Assembly (NCBI RefSeq): GCF_937910895.1
Contig: NZ_CALEMI010000113.1
Location: forward strand, 1-64,000
Source: an uncultured Dokdonia sp.
Lineage (GTDB): Bacteria; Bacteroidota; Bacteroidia; Flavobacteriales; Flavobacteriaceae
Direction: 5' to 3'
DNA length: 64,000 nt
Every line of letters begins with the position of its first letter. The first letter of the stretch is position 1. Both the position numbers and the translations under genes were made by a program. The notes beneath the pieces were generated by a model. That model was not told the origin of the DNA, did not search any database, and saw only the letters and a list, made by a program, of their open reading frames with translations. This document shows positions 40,201 to 49,474 of this stretch, piece by piece.

Positions 40201-41721
40201 GCAATTCTTGAAGTTCGTCAAGATCAAACAAAGTCAGAGCATGAATATGTAATTAATACCAATGGAGTTCATACTTTTACTTTTACGACAGGGTCAGCAG
40301 TAAATCATTTTATACGGTTTACATCTAATCAAAGTGGATATGGTCAGAATGATAATTTTTACCTAAGAATAGACGACTTTTTAATTCAAGATAATGAAGC
40401 AAGAGAAAATACGACTAGAACATCTAAATCAAGTAGTACTATCTCTGGTATTATTTATTATATGTATGATGCAACTGGAGAAAAAATTGAAAAAAGAGTG
40501 GAAGATTCTGAAGCAGGGACGACGACGACATTTTTATATGATAGAGGAATATATTATAAAGAAAATATCTTAGAGGATATTATACATCCAGAAGGAGCTA
40601 TAACACCTCTTAATGGTTCATACACTAATTTTAGATATAAGTTTATTCATAGAGATCATCTAGGGAATAATAGAGTTGTATATTCAGATATTAATGGAAA
40701 TGGGACTATTGAAGAAGCATCAGAAATATTAGACGAAAATAACTACTACCCATTTGGACTTGAGCATAAAGGGTACAATAATCTTATAAGCTCAAATAGT
40801 AATCTAATAGAAGGTTACAAATATAATGGCAAGGAATTTGATGAAGTATTTGGATTAGATTGGTATGATTTTAACGCACGTAATTATGATCCTGCAATAG
40901 GCAGGTGGATGAACATTGATCCTCTAGCAGATAGTTTTTATCGTTGGTCACCATATAACTTTGTGTACAATAATCCACTTAGTTTTATTGATCCTACAGG
41001 AATGGGTCCTGAAGATATATATGGGATAGATCAAAACGGTCAAATCAGTTTATTGCAAAAGACTGATGATGATTTTGATACATTAGTATCTGTTACAACA
41101 AATAATGACGGAAGTCTTGTTTGCACTGGAGATTGTGAACCTAAAATTAATACAGAAAATGGTTCTGTTAATGTTAGTAAAGATGCTGATGGAGGAAGTA
41201 TATTGAAAGATCTATCCGAAGTTAGTAGTACAAAACAGTGGGGTGTTGATTCTGAAGGCACAACAGTTGATGTAAATTTGAATGCAGCGATAGCTGATGA
41301 AAGTAGTAAAGATGATATATTCAATGTGTTTCAATTTGCAGCAGATAATTCTAATGTAGAATGGAGTGTAAATAAATTCGCAGATGGTGACGGAAATATA
41401 AATTATCAGATAGGAACATATAATTTAAATGAAAACTCAAGAGCTGGTGCATTCTCTCCAGGAACTGAAAGCCTACCTAATGGGTCGGCTCCCCTAGGAA
41501 TTGTTCACTCACATCCTGGACAACCTACAGCAACTGCTAGGGAAGAAAGTCTTTTTGGGGATCGAGGAGCTGGGAGAAATTATTTAAATAAATACGGTGC
41601 AAATAATCCTTATTTAATTTATTTTCCAGATAATAATACAACATCAAGAATAGGTCTTCCAAAAAACTCCCAATCAAAAGGAGCGACTGTTAAACGAGGG
41701 CTACGCAATTTTAAATTTTAA
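37237..41721 (+). CDS. Rhs/YD-repeat protein with JAB-like C-terminal tip
   Basis: Identical to 27763 ORF up to ...GKEFDEVF, then NARNYDPAIGRWMNIDPLAD...IDPTGMGPEDIYG, tip LGIVHSHPGQPTATAREESLFGDRGAG. Confidence 0.75.
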   Translation: MKNIIYIITTLVLISYSSSVNGQTTTENHVHSTTYNVATTNGSVPIEDKIEEISYFDGLGRPSETVRAKAGGDKENIITYYSYDGLGRTTKNYLPYATSGEVTSGYLNFIPSTTAASAQQSFILNKYPDDFTSGINNTYQENLYENSPLNRVSKQGSAGSDWAINTTNANDHTIKYDYLVNEVSDQVIKFTVDYINGDIEKPELTYSNFYLPNELYKVVYKDENWTPTSGKNHTIEDYTDKYGQLILKRTYDDGIPHDTNYIYDDLGNLTYVIPPKASDAIITSGVFTADGKEIYAPNFTRPPVIDNGYVTMEISQNVLQITMNITAGGGYGPALNTGHVVRIPFAVPDVQIGTINVGTTGSGYTLSIDDNYLTITGSGSVQNVFQNFSVAVNTGVSINQEILDKLCYQYVYDTRNRLIEKKVPQRGWQYIVYDKLDRPILNQDANLRADNKWLFTKYDIFGRVVYTGIADINQTRSWCQTTAYDTVAYPKSYEEKLTNPHTVGDTGTVYYTNQTFPVGAVEKLYKINYYDNYNFDTDYNNGFIYDPLSVDSYGQEKLTNTKGLLTGIKTRVLNTNDWIVTFTVYDKKSRNIWTGSHNKYLQTTNINISKLSFNGIVEENQNIHRKTGKPEINVRDYFTYDNQNRPIKHTQSINNSSLQLINENQYDDLGQLTQKEVGGLESSTNALQEVDYGYNVRGWLKSINDINTPTVNTEDLFSLKINYNQTDLTSSSNSIPLYDGNIAETIWRTKNVDESNVKGYSHSYDDLNRIKQSTFHQRLTEGSSFTEDLRFEERIKGYDKNGNILGIFRSGEETDDNNFVKLWDNTDYYYDGNQLKSIDDLPLGNAMNDYSSFLDEGFKDGNTFGNDYFYDANGNLKLDRNKQITNIEYNYLDLPTEIHFNGEDGFVESTGTGSKYSQALYIDDFSDDSIDPWQAYSGMQAPSIQNNQMQVNLVRGVAYPGAYTELFLEGKREHTISFNVENLPSGYTAILEVRQDQTKSEHEYVINTNGVHTFTFTTGSAVNHFIRFTSNQSGYGQNDNFYLRIDDFLIQDNEARENTTRTSKSSSTISGIIYYMYDATGEKIEKRVEDSEAGTTTTFLYDRGIYYKENILEDIIHPEGAITPLNGSYTNFRYKFIHRDHLGNNRVVYSDINGNGTIEEASEILDENNYYPFGLEHKGYNNLISSNSNLIEGYKYNGKEFDEVFGLDWYDFNARNYDPAIGRWMNIDPLADSFYRWSPYNFVYNNPLSFIDPTGMGPEDIYGIDQNGQISLLQKTDDDFDTLVSVTTNNDGSLVCTGDCEPKINTENGSVNVSKDADGGSILKDLSEVSSTKQWGVDSEGTTVDVNLNAAIADESSKDDIFNVFQFAADNSNVEWSVNKFADGDGNINYQIGTYNLNENSRAGAFSPGTESLPNGSAPLGIVHSHPGQPTATAREESLFGDRGAGRNYLNKYGANNPYLIYFPDNNTTSRIGLPKNSQSKGATVKRGLRNFKF

Positions 41722-41735
41722 AAAATGATTAAAAA

Positions 41736-42293
41736 ATGATTAAAAAACTTTTAGTATTGTTAGTTCTATGTTTAATTAGTTGTTCGAAAAATCAAGAACC
41801 ACTATTTAGCAACGAAGCCTTAAATCAATCGTTTTTTGTAATGATTGATGACTATATAGATGATAACCCCTTAATAGTCCCATCAATTAACGTCGTTAAA
41901 GATGGCCTTTCATATCCTTCTTATCACTTATATGTATCTGAGAAAATAAATGATACAATTATTTCTATAGTTTTATCACCTCACTTAAATGAGTTAGCAT
42001 TAGATGAGGAAAAAATAGGTAAAGAAGATTTTATATACAAGTCTATAAAATCTAAAGGATATTATATGTATAAAGAAAAGTATCCATTGGTATTTTTTGA
42101 TGAGGGTAATTTATTTAAAGAAATACTGAATGATAAATCTATTATATCAATTATCCCTGATAGCTTGAAAATGAATGAGATTAATCGACATATAAAGTTT
42201 GAAAGATGGGATTATAAATTCACTAATGATAACTTTATTAAGTTATCAAATCATGTGGATGCTAGAATTCATACTCACCCAAATAAGAATTAA
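41736..42293 (+). CDS. lipoprotein, candidate immunity to the JAB-like tip
   Basis: MIKKLLVLLVLCLISCSKNQ lipobox; directly downstream of the tip. Confidence 0.5.
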   Translation: MIKKLLVLLVLCLISCSKNQEPLFSNEALNQSFFVMIDDYIDDNPLIVPSINVVKDGLSYPSYHLYVSEKINDTIISIVLSPHLNELALDEEKIGKEDFIYKSIKSKGYYMYKEKYPLVFFDEGNLFKEILNDKSIISIIPDSLKMNEINRHIKFERWDYKFTNDNFIKLSNHVDARIHTHPNKN

Positions 42294-42377
42294 GATTTTA
42301 ATCTAATAAATTAAGGAGAGTGATGAATTTTTAAGTAAACATTTTCTAGTATATTTATTGATGCAAAAAAAAATAAA

Positions 42378-42788
42378 TTGAAACGAACTTCTATACATAA
42401 AGTCGCTGCATATAATTTACAAGAAACACTTATTGTATTAGCGATTATTGGGATATTACTTTTGCTATCCATGCCTAGACTAATGCCTTTAATTTCCAAA
42501 GCCAAGAGTATAGAAGCGCAAGCTCAGTTAAAGCAAATCCATAATATGCAGACGTTGTATAGTTATTCGTATTCTAAATTTTCGGGCGATTTTAATGAAA
42601 TTGATTTTGAAGCTCCAAAAACAGTAAAAGATGGCGGCACAGCAAATTATGAATATACCATCATCTCCGTTGATGGCGACGGCTTTAAGGCAAGAGCTAC
42701 TGCGATTACAGATTTTGATAGAGATGGTATCTTTAATGTATGGGAAATTGATGAAAATGGAAACCCTAAACAAATCATTAAAGATTGA
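42378..42788 (+). CDS. type II secretion / type IV pilin-like pseudopilin (GspG-like)
   Basis: AYNLQETLIVLAIIGILLLLSMPRLMPLISKAKSIEAQAQLKQI. Start uncertain (TTG, or ATG 42361 via frameshift in A9). Confidence 0.7.
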   Translation: MKRTSIHKVAAYNLQETLIVLAIIGILLLLSMPRLMPLISKAKSIEAQAQLKQIHNMQTLYSYSYSKFSGDFNEIDFEAPKTVKDGGTANYEYTIISVDGDGFKARATAITDFDRDGIFNVWEIDENGNPKQIIKD

Positions 42789-43390
42789 TCATTTCCATGC
42801 TCATAAAAATAATTTTAATGACTAGTTTACTAGTCATTTTTTATCAAGATCAAAAAGAGCGTATGGTGTACTGGTGGATGTTTCTAATAGGAGCTATAGG
42901 ATTCTCGGTACTACACATCGTTGAAGTCGGTTGGTTACAATTTGGTATTCATAGTGCTTTCAACATAGGGATGGTAGGATGTATGTTATTACTTTTAGTT
43001 GGGTATGTAAAACTACGCTTTCAAACCTTTGACTTACAAAGCGTATTTGGTCTTGGTGATATGCTGTTTTTAATTGCACTATCGCTAGGATTTACAACTG
43101 TATCTTTCATCACCTTGTTAGTATTTGGACTTTTATTTTCTTTGCTTCTACATTTCGTACTAAAAAAGATGAAATCTAAAGTCACCATTCAGAATTCTGA
43201 GTATACGCTACTTCGACAGGCTCAGTATGACATTTCGCGAACCAGCCTGCCGAGAAGGCAGGAGCCTACTCAAAACGAACTAAAGCATAGTAGAGATACC
43301 ATACCCCTAGCAGGCTATTTAGCACTATTTTTTGCAGGTGTTTTGTTAGTGCATTGGTTAGGTTTTTATGATGAGTTATATCTAATGTAA
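42785..43390 (+). CDS. prepilin peptidase-like membrane protein (A24 family)
   Basis: YQDQKERMVYWWMFLIGAIGF and FGLGDMLFLIALSLGF (A24 GxGD-like LGD). Confidence 0.65.
   Translation: MIISMLIKIILMTSLLVIFYQDQKERMVYWWMFLIGAIGFSVLHIVEVGWLQFGIHSAFNIGMVGCMLLLLVGYVKLRFQTFDLQSVFGLGDMLFLIALSLGFTTVSFITLLVFGLLFSLLLHFVLKKMKSKVTIQNSEYTLLRQAQYDISRTSLPRRQEPTQNELKHSRDTIPLAGYLALFFAGVLLVHWLGFYDELYLM
43211..43267. repeat. REP-like palindromic element inside the prepilin peptidase CDS
   Basis: CTTCGACAGGCTCAGTATGACA... with AGGCTC/GAGCCT and CCTGCC-GAGAA-GGCAGG inverted repeats. Confidence 0.5.
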
Positions 43391-44808
43391 TGGGAGACAC
43401 AAGAACGTATACCATCCCTGTTGCATTACAACAACGCATAAGTGCAGAACAAGCCTATCAATATCGTATTGTGCCTATTGAAGAGCAAGGTGCTACCGTT
43501 GTTTTTTATTCAGATACCGATACGCCCGAGACCTTAGCGCAAGAACTCTTCATCTTCTTAGGGTATGCAGTAGAGATAAAGCAGATAGATACAGAAAAAC
43601 TCGATATCTATTTAAGCACTAATTTCAGAAAAGCCTTTGGTACAGAAAAACAGCTCCTCACCTACACCCAAGACTTTTTAGAAAAAATACTATTAACGGC
43701 TAAATCCATAGGGAGTAGTGATATTCATTTTGAACCCTTTGAAAATACCTGTCGTATTCGTTTTCGTTTAGATGGGAAATTAAAAGAGCAATACAGTATC
43801 CCAAAAGAAGAATATCCTGTGATCATCAATAAGATCAAGAATCAAGCAGGCTTAGATATTTCTCAAACTCGTTTACCACAAGATGGTCGAATTACTGTCA
43901 AAACACAAATAGACGAGTTTGATATTCGTGTCTCTACATTACCTACGATGGATGGGGAGAGTATTGTATTGCGTATTCTGAGCAAAGACACCTCAAACAT
44001 ACAACTGGATCAATTAGGGTTTACCGAAGAAGAACTCTTGATTTATAAAGAAGGCGTACGCAATCCTAATGGGATTGTATTAATATCTGGACCCACAGGA
44101 TCAGGAAAAACCACCACACTCTATGCAACTCTTAAACTCTTAAATAAAATAGATACCAAAATCTTAACGATTGAAGATCCTATTGAATACACTCTAGAAG
44201 GGGTGATGCAAATGCAATTGAGGGAGGATTTAGGACTCGATTTTGAAACAGCACTCAAAACCTTTTTACGTCAAGACCCTGATATTATCATGGTAGGGGA
44301 AATACGCGATGTAAAAACCGCCAATATGGCAATCCGTGCTGCATTGACGGGGCATTTAGTGTTATCAACCATTCATACCAATTCTGCATGGGGAACGATT
44401 TCTCGACTTATTGATATGGGAGTGCCTGCTCATTTAATTGCAAGTACTTTAAACTTAAGCGTAGCCCAACGTTTAGTGCGTAAACTCTGTGTTCACTGTA
44501 AAAAGGAAGTTCATATAGAAAAAGACACCTTCCCAATACACTATAGTGTCCCTAAAGAGCTTAAAAAACATTACATTGCACAAGGCTGTTCTCATTGCTA
44601 TCACACAGGATATTCGGGAAGAAAAGCCATTTATGAACTCCTTCCTGTAACCAAGGAGTTATCAGTTCATATCAAGAATAATGAAACCCAGATCGATGCG
44701 TATCTGGAAAAAAAACACATAAAAAAATTAAGCGATCAGGCGATACATTTAATTCAAACAGGAGAAACATCTGTAGATGATGTATTTGCATTATTAGCAA
44801 ATCAATAA
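43390..44808 (+). CDS. GspE/PilB-type secretion ATPase
   Basis: SGPTGSGKTTTLYATL, RQDPDIIMVGEIRD, TGHLVLSTIHTNSA, CxxC region. Confidence 0.92.
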   Translation: MGDTRTYTIPVALQQRISAEQAYQYRIVPIEEQGATVVFYSDTDTPETLAQELFIFLGYAVEIKQIDTEKLDIYLSTNFRKAFGTEKQLLTYTQDFLEKILLTAKSIGSSDIHFEPFENTCRIRFRLDGKLKEQYSIPKEEYPVIINKIKNQAGLDISQTRLPQDGRITVKTQIDEFDIRVSTLPTMDGESIVLRILSKDTSNIQLDQLGFTEEELLIYKEGVRNPNGIVLISGPTGSGKTTTLYATLKLLNKIDTKILTIEDPIEYTLEGVMQMQLREDLGLDFETALKTFLRQDPDIIMVGEIRDVKTANMAIRAALTGHLVLSTIHTNSAWGTISRLIDMGVPAHLIASTLNLSVAQRLVRKLCVHCKKEVHIEKDTFPIHYSVPKELKKHYIAQGCSHCYHTGYSGRKAIYELLPVTKELSVHIKNNETQIDAYLEKKHIKKLSDQAIHLIQTGETSVDDVFALLANQ

Positions 44809-44811
44809 TTC

Positions 44812-46983
44812 ATGATAAAAAGGATAATATTTATATGGATGTGTGTCTTTATGACACAAAGCATCATAGCACAGGAGTATGATGAAGAGCGAATACGACA
44901 ATTAGAAAATAAATTAACCGCTATTTCCACCGATGTCCCTGGTCTTTTAGAAAAAATAGACATCACCATACAACAAGCCAATTTGCCTACATTTCTTTTG
45001 GCGATATCAGAGGTGCATAAGATTAATATTGAGGTAAATCCTGAGTTAAGTGCTATACAAATTTTCAATAATTTTAAAGATGTATCCGTTTCTGATGTCC
45101 TCTTGTACGTTTGTAAAACGCATAACACAACCATTGATTTTACAGGAACTATTTTATACATAAAACCGTATCAAAAAGAAGTTGTCCCTGAAGAACACAC
45201 CATTGATATTACCTATGATCCAAGTGATCAGAAACTCTCTGTCGATTTAAAAGATGATATTCTTTCGGAAGCTTTTAGATTGATTTCAGACCAAACAGGT
45301 AAAGGTATATTTTACACTCCAGGTTTGAGTACAAATAGAATTTCTGCCTTTATCAAAGAACTCCCTTTTGATATTGCTATGGAGAAAATAGCATTTTCAA
45401 ATAATCTTTTAGTCTCTAAAACAAAAGAGGGTTCTTTTGAGTTTGAACCTGCCATTTCACAAAATGCTAATGCATTAGATAGACAAGCTGCGGTGGTACG
45501 ACCTATTAGGTCAAGAAGCGCTAATTTCTTTTTTAAAGTATTAGATCAAGAATCAAAATTACTTGATGTTGATATTCAAAACGTAGCTATCTCAGATATT
45601 ATCTATAGTATTGGAGATGAACTTCAACTAGATATTTTTACTGCTTCCCCTCTAGAAAGTGCTGGCTACGCTACAGTGACTGCAAAAAATATTTCATTTG
45701 ATCAACTACTTACTAAGATTTTTGAGAATACTACTTTTGCAAGCCCTAATATCACAGCCAGTCAATCTTCTAGATTAGCAGCAGGTCAAGGTCAAGATAT
45801 AACTCTAACAAATCCATCGAATCGTTTTACGTTTAAGAAGGAAGAGGACGTCTATTATTTTGGAACTTTTAAACAACTCACATTACGTTCAGCAGAAATA
45901 GTTCCTTTACGATATAGATCTATAGGGGTGTTAACAGATCCTGAACGATCAGGCAGAAGTGCAGGGAGATCTAATACAAGTTTTGGGTTTAATACTGGAT
46001 TTGGGGCAAATAATAGCCTTGGAAATAACTCAAGGGATTTTAACCAAAATCAGACAAGCACGCAATCAACCCAAAGAAATGAAGACGATAAACGATCAGA
46101 TATAAGCACGCTTATTCCTGATGATATAAAACAAGACCTAAATATCATTGCAGATAAAGAGCTCAATAGTTTTATCGTAAGTGGCGCTAGTTCTGATATT
46201 GAGCGTTTCAAACGCTTTGTCAAAGAGATTGATAAAAAAGTACCTATTGTGATTATCGAAGTGATGATCTTAGAAGTAAATAAAAACTCAACGCTAGATG
46301 CAGGGATTGAATGGGGTATTGCTTCAGAACCCACAACCACACAAGGGGGTATATTTCCAGAAACCAATATTTCATTGGGTGCTAATACAGTAAATCGAAT
46401 TTTAGGACGGATCGACGGATCAAGTTTTTTTAATATTGGACAAGTGGGGCCTAATTTCTTTGCTAATATTAGAGCATCTGAGTCTAATGGAAATTTTGAG
46501 ATAAAATCCTCTCCTCGTATTACGACCTTAAATGGGCATCGCGCCTATTTTTCAAATGGAAGAACCAGTTATTTTGAGGTCACTCAAAACCAATTTGTAG
46601 GCACTCAAAATCCAATATTGAGCGAAAGCACAAATTTCATTCCCATAGATGCCGAATTGTCGCTTGAAGTCCTTCCATTCGTATCTGCCGATGGAGAAGT
46701 AACTATGGATATTAAAGTCATACAATCCAGTTTCACTGGAGAACGTGTTACAGACACAGGACCACCAGAAATTAGTTCTCGCGAATTCACCTCCATTATC
46801 AAATCACGTAACAATGATATTGTGGTATTGGGAGGATTGGAAGAGAATCGTAAGAGCAATTCAGGATCAGGAGTACCGTTTTTGGCACGTGTCCCTATTA
46901 TCAAATGGCTTTTTAGCAAACGGGTTCGTACCGCCTCAAAATCAAAACTCACTGTGTTAATAAAACCTACAGTTATTTACTAA
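44812..46983 (+). CDS. secretin (GspD/PilQ-like)
   Basis: Signal peptide; NFEIKSSPRITTLNGHRAYFSNG...GVPFLARVPIIKWLFSKR. Confidence 0.9.
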   Translation: MIKRIIFIWMCVFMTQSIIAQEYDEERIRQLENKLTAISTDVPGLLEKIDITIQQANLPTFLLAISEVHKINIEVNPELSAIQIFNNFKDVSVSDVLLYVCKTHNTTIDFTGTILYIKPYQKEVVPEEHTIDITYDPSDQKLSVDLKDDILSEAFRLISDQTGKGIFYTPGLSTNRISAFIKELPFDIAMEKIAFSNNLLVSKTKEGSFEFEPAISQNANALDRQAAVVRPIRSRSANFFFKVLDQESKLLDVDIQNVAISDIIYSIGDELQLDIFTASPLESAGYATVTAKNISFDQLLTKIFENTTFASPNITASQSSRLAAGQGQDITLTNPSNRFTFKKEEDVYYFGTFKQLTLRSAEIVPLRYRSIGVLTDPERSGRSAGRSNTSFGFNTGFGANNSLGNNSRDFNQNQTSTQSTQRNEDDKRSDISTLIPDDIKQDLNIIADKELNSFIVSGASSDIERFKRFVKEIDKKVPIVIIEVMILEVNKNSTLDAGIEWGIASEPTTTQGGIFPETNISLGANTVNRILGRIDGSSFFNIGQVGPNFFANIRASESNGNFEIKSSPRITTLNGHRAYFSNGRTSYFEVTQNQFVGTQNPILSESTNFIPIDAELSLEVLPFVSADGEVTMDIKVIQSSFTGERVTDTGPPEISSREFTSIIKSRNNDIVVLGGLEENRKSNSGSGVPFLARVPIIKWLFSKRVRTASKSKLTVLIKPTVIY

Positions 46984-48200
46984 TGTTAGACACGCTTTCG
47001 CGAAATATCATCTACGGCAACACCTATTGTTCGCTCGAACATACAGGAACGGATACGCTGGCTACGATTACTGTTCTTGCCTGCAAACAGCATAAAGGAG
47101 AACTCACGCTAGTAGACAAAACGAAAGCTTCGACTATTAGTGACGTACGAGCCTCTTTTTCAAAACTAAGATATGCTCACTTGGTCATTAACAATAACCA
47201 AGTGCTTCAGAAAACAATCGAAAATGTAAACAGTCTTTCGGATCAAGTCTTACTGAATCAAACATTTTCAGATATTGACCTAGATGTTTTTTATTATGAA
47301 GTCATTCGTTCTAAAGAAAAAGCGTTTGTGTATATCTGTAGAAAATCCTACGTAGAGGAATTGATCAAGGAATACGAATCACAATCTATTTTTATCACCC
47401 ATTGGAGTTTAGGACATACGCCTATAGTATCCTTACTTCCTTTTCTAAAAGATACATCTCATATTCAAACCCCTACCACTACCCTAGAGCTTAAAGAGGG
47501 AGAGATTACCTCTATAGATCACATGGCATCAGAAAGCTATTCAAATGAGACGTATGATGTAGCAGGATTGCAAATAGATGGAGAACATATAAACGGCTTA
47601 GGAAGTATTATAAAAACAATCGCAGGGATAGATGAAAAACACGTGTCAAATAATTTTGAGACCAAAGAAAAAGAACGACAATCCTATTTTAAACAACACA
47701 GATTATTTGCCATTGGATTACCCCTTGCCATAGCGGTCTTGTTTGTGATCTTTTTAGTCAACTTTTTATTCTATAGTCACTATTATGATGAAGTGGCTGT
47801 TTTACAAGAAATAGGCAGTACCAACACACTACAAAAAAAGCTATTGGTAAAAAAAGACTCCATTGTTAACCAAAAACAAAAACTGTTTGAAGATGTCATT
47901 GCATCGGCATCTTCTTCTGCTTCCTATTTTATAGATGAGGTTATCCAAGAAATGCCAGAGACCATTCTTTTAGAAGGGCTTCAATACCATCCTTTACAAA
48001 AGAAAATTCGCAAAAATAAAGTCGTTGAAGTCGAAGAAAATATGATTGTTATTACAGGAGAAACCTCGGAAAATTCTGATCTATCCTCTTGGATTTCATC
48101 ACTGGAAAATCTAGAATTTACAGATAGCGTGTCTATTGACAACCTAGAAGAAAAAGGAAGAAACATACGTTTTAGCATCGCAATTTTAATCAAAGCATAG
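46983..48200 (+). CDS. GspL/PilM-PilN-like inner-membrane assembly protein
   Basis: Position; single central TM (LPLAIAVLFVIFLVNFLFYSHYY). Confidence 0.45.
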   Translation: MLDTLSRNIIYGNTYCSLEHTGTDTLATITVLACKQHKGELTLVDKTKASTISDVRASFSKLRYAHLVINNNQVLQKTIENVNSLSDQVLLNQTFSDIDLDVFYYEVIRSKEKAFVYICRKSYVEELIKEYESQSIFITHWSLGHTPIVSLLPFLKDTSHIQTPTTTLELKEGEITSIDHMASESYSNETYDVAGLQIDGEHINGLGSIIKTIAGIDEKHVSNNFETKEKERQSYFKQHRLFAIGLPLAIAVLFVIFLVNFLFYSHYYDEVAVLQEIGSTNTLQKKLLVKKDSIVNQKQKLFEDVIASASSSASYFIDEVIQEMPETILLEGLQYHPLQKKIRKNKVVEVEENMIVITGETSENSDLSSWISSLENLEFTDSVSIDNLEEKGRNIRFSIAILIKA

Positions 48201-48201
48201 A

Positions 48202-48714
48202 ATGACCATAAAACAAAAAAATACCACCTTAGTGATCAGCTTTTTTGGAATGCTACTCTTGGGGTATTTTTTGTCTATTTCTATGACGCTTTCGCTAAAA
48301 AATAATTACGATAACCTAAAAACGCAAGAACAGATCTATTCCAATATCCCGAAACGATTACAAGTATTGAGTCAAAAAGAGAAATACTATGATTCTCTTT
48401 TACAACATTATCAGATTACAGAAACGTCTTTGCAGAACAATCTGCTAAAGACCATAGACCGATATACCATCAATCATAACATTAAAATCATTTCCTTTGA
48501 TGAGCCTCACAGTGTTATTCAAAAAGGGAAGAAAACCAATTCCTATGCCTTTAGAGTTTCAGGAGATTTTAATTCAATTTTAGGATTAGCATATCAATTA
48601 GAACAACGCAGTAAATTTGGGATGATCGCATCCTTACAATTTGAAAAACTTAAAAACTATCGTACAGGACGAACATCCTTAGAAGGAGCGTTTGTATTGC
48701 AATTAGTTCAATAA
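48202..48714 (+). CDS. GspM/PilO-like protein
   Basis: N-terminal TM, coiled coil, small periplasmic domain; position. Confidence 0.45.
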   Translation: MTIKQKNTTLVISFFGMLLLGYFLSISMTLSLKNNYDNLKTQEQIYSNIPKRLQVLSQKEKYYDSLLQHYQITETSLQNNLLKTIDRYTINHNIKIISFDEPHSVIQKGKKTNSYAFRVSGDFNSILGLAYQLEQRSKFGMIASLQFEKLKNYRTGRTSLEGAFVLQLVQ

Positions 48715-48726
48715 CGTATACTTGCC

Positions 48727-49464
48727 ATGAAGAATATAAAACAGTATTTACATAGAATAAATCCAAGGATTGTATGCATAGCGTGTACACTTCTTTTTAT
48801 AGGATGTAGTGCTACAAAACAGTTCCAACTGACCAAGGAAAATACCAATGCGATAGCATTAGGCGCTATTGTAAAAAAAGAAGGCACCTTAAAAAATAAT
48901 ATAGAAGTAAAAGGGATGCCTTTACTGGATCAAAAGCTCCGTGTCAACATTCTTGAAAAAGAATTTACAAAAGCATCTTTTACTCAATACTCAGCGGTAT
49001 TTAATCCCAAAAAGCCTAAATTCTCTTACAACGATACGATTGCCAAAAAGCCTATCTATCTTGAAGTAGAATTAATAGATGATATCGGATATGCACAAGC
49101 TATTAATGAAGATAGTACCACTAGAGAATACATTAGAAACTCTAAAAAAGCGGGGGTTATCAGTAAGATTGCTGTAGTGCCAGAAAAAGTGATTGATATG
49201 ACTAAAATGACCACTGCCTTTTTAGAGCCGATAGGAAATCAGACGTATGCGCTAACGCTCTATAACGAGAAGGAACTTTTAACGACGATTCCTTTTTCTG
49301 AGATGGTGGTCTTTGACTATCAAACCTCATTTTTCTGCTATGGTAAAAATCAGCGGAATCAAGTAGTCGTCATGGATATCACCGAGGAGGGGAAAGCCTG
49401 CAAACGACCTTTAGAGCGAAAAGCACAAAAGCTCCTAAAGATTAAAAAACTAGTAGATTATTAA
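48727..49464 (+). CDS. lipoprotein in secretion operon
   Basis: IACTLLFIGCSATKQF lipobox. Confidence 0.5.
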   Translation: MKNIKQYLHRINPRIVCIACTLLFIGCSATKQFQLTKENTNAIALGAIVKKEGTLKNNIEVKGMPLLDQKLRVNILEKEFTKASFTQYSAVFNPKKPKFSYNDTIAKKPIYLEVELIDDIGYAQAINEDSTTREYIRNSKKAGVISKIAVVPEKVIDMTKMTTAFLEPIGNQTYALTLYNEKELLTTIPFSEMVVFDYQTSFFCYGKNQRNQVVVMDITEEGKACKRPLERKAQKLLKIKKLVDY

Positions 49465-49474
49465 AATAGATGTT

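Larger units (their letters stand above)
33079..40851 (+). repeat. direct repeat copy 2 (~7.77 kb)
   Basis: Same as copy 1, offset 9474. Confidence 0.85.
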
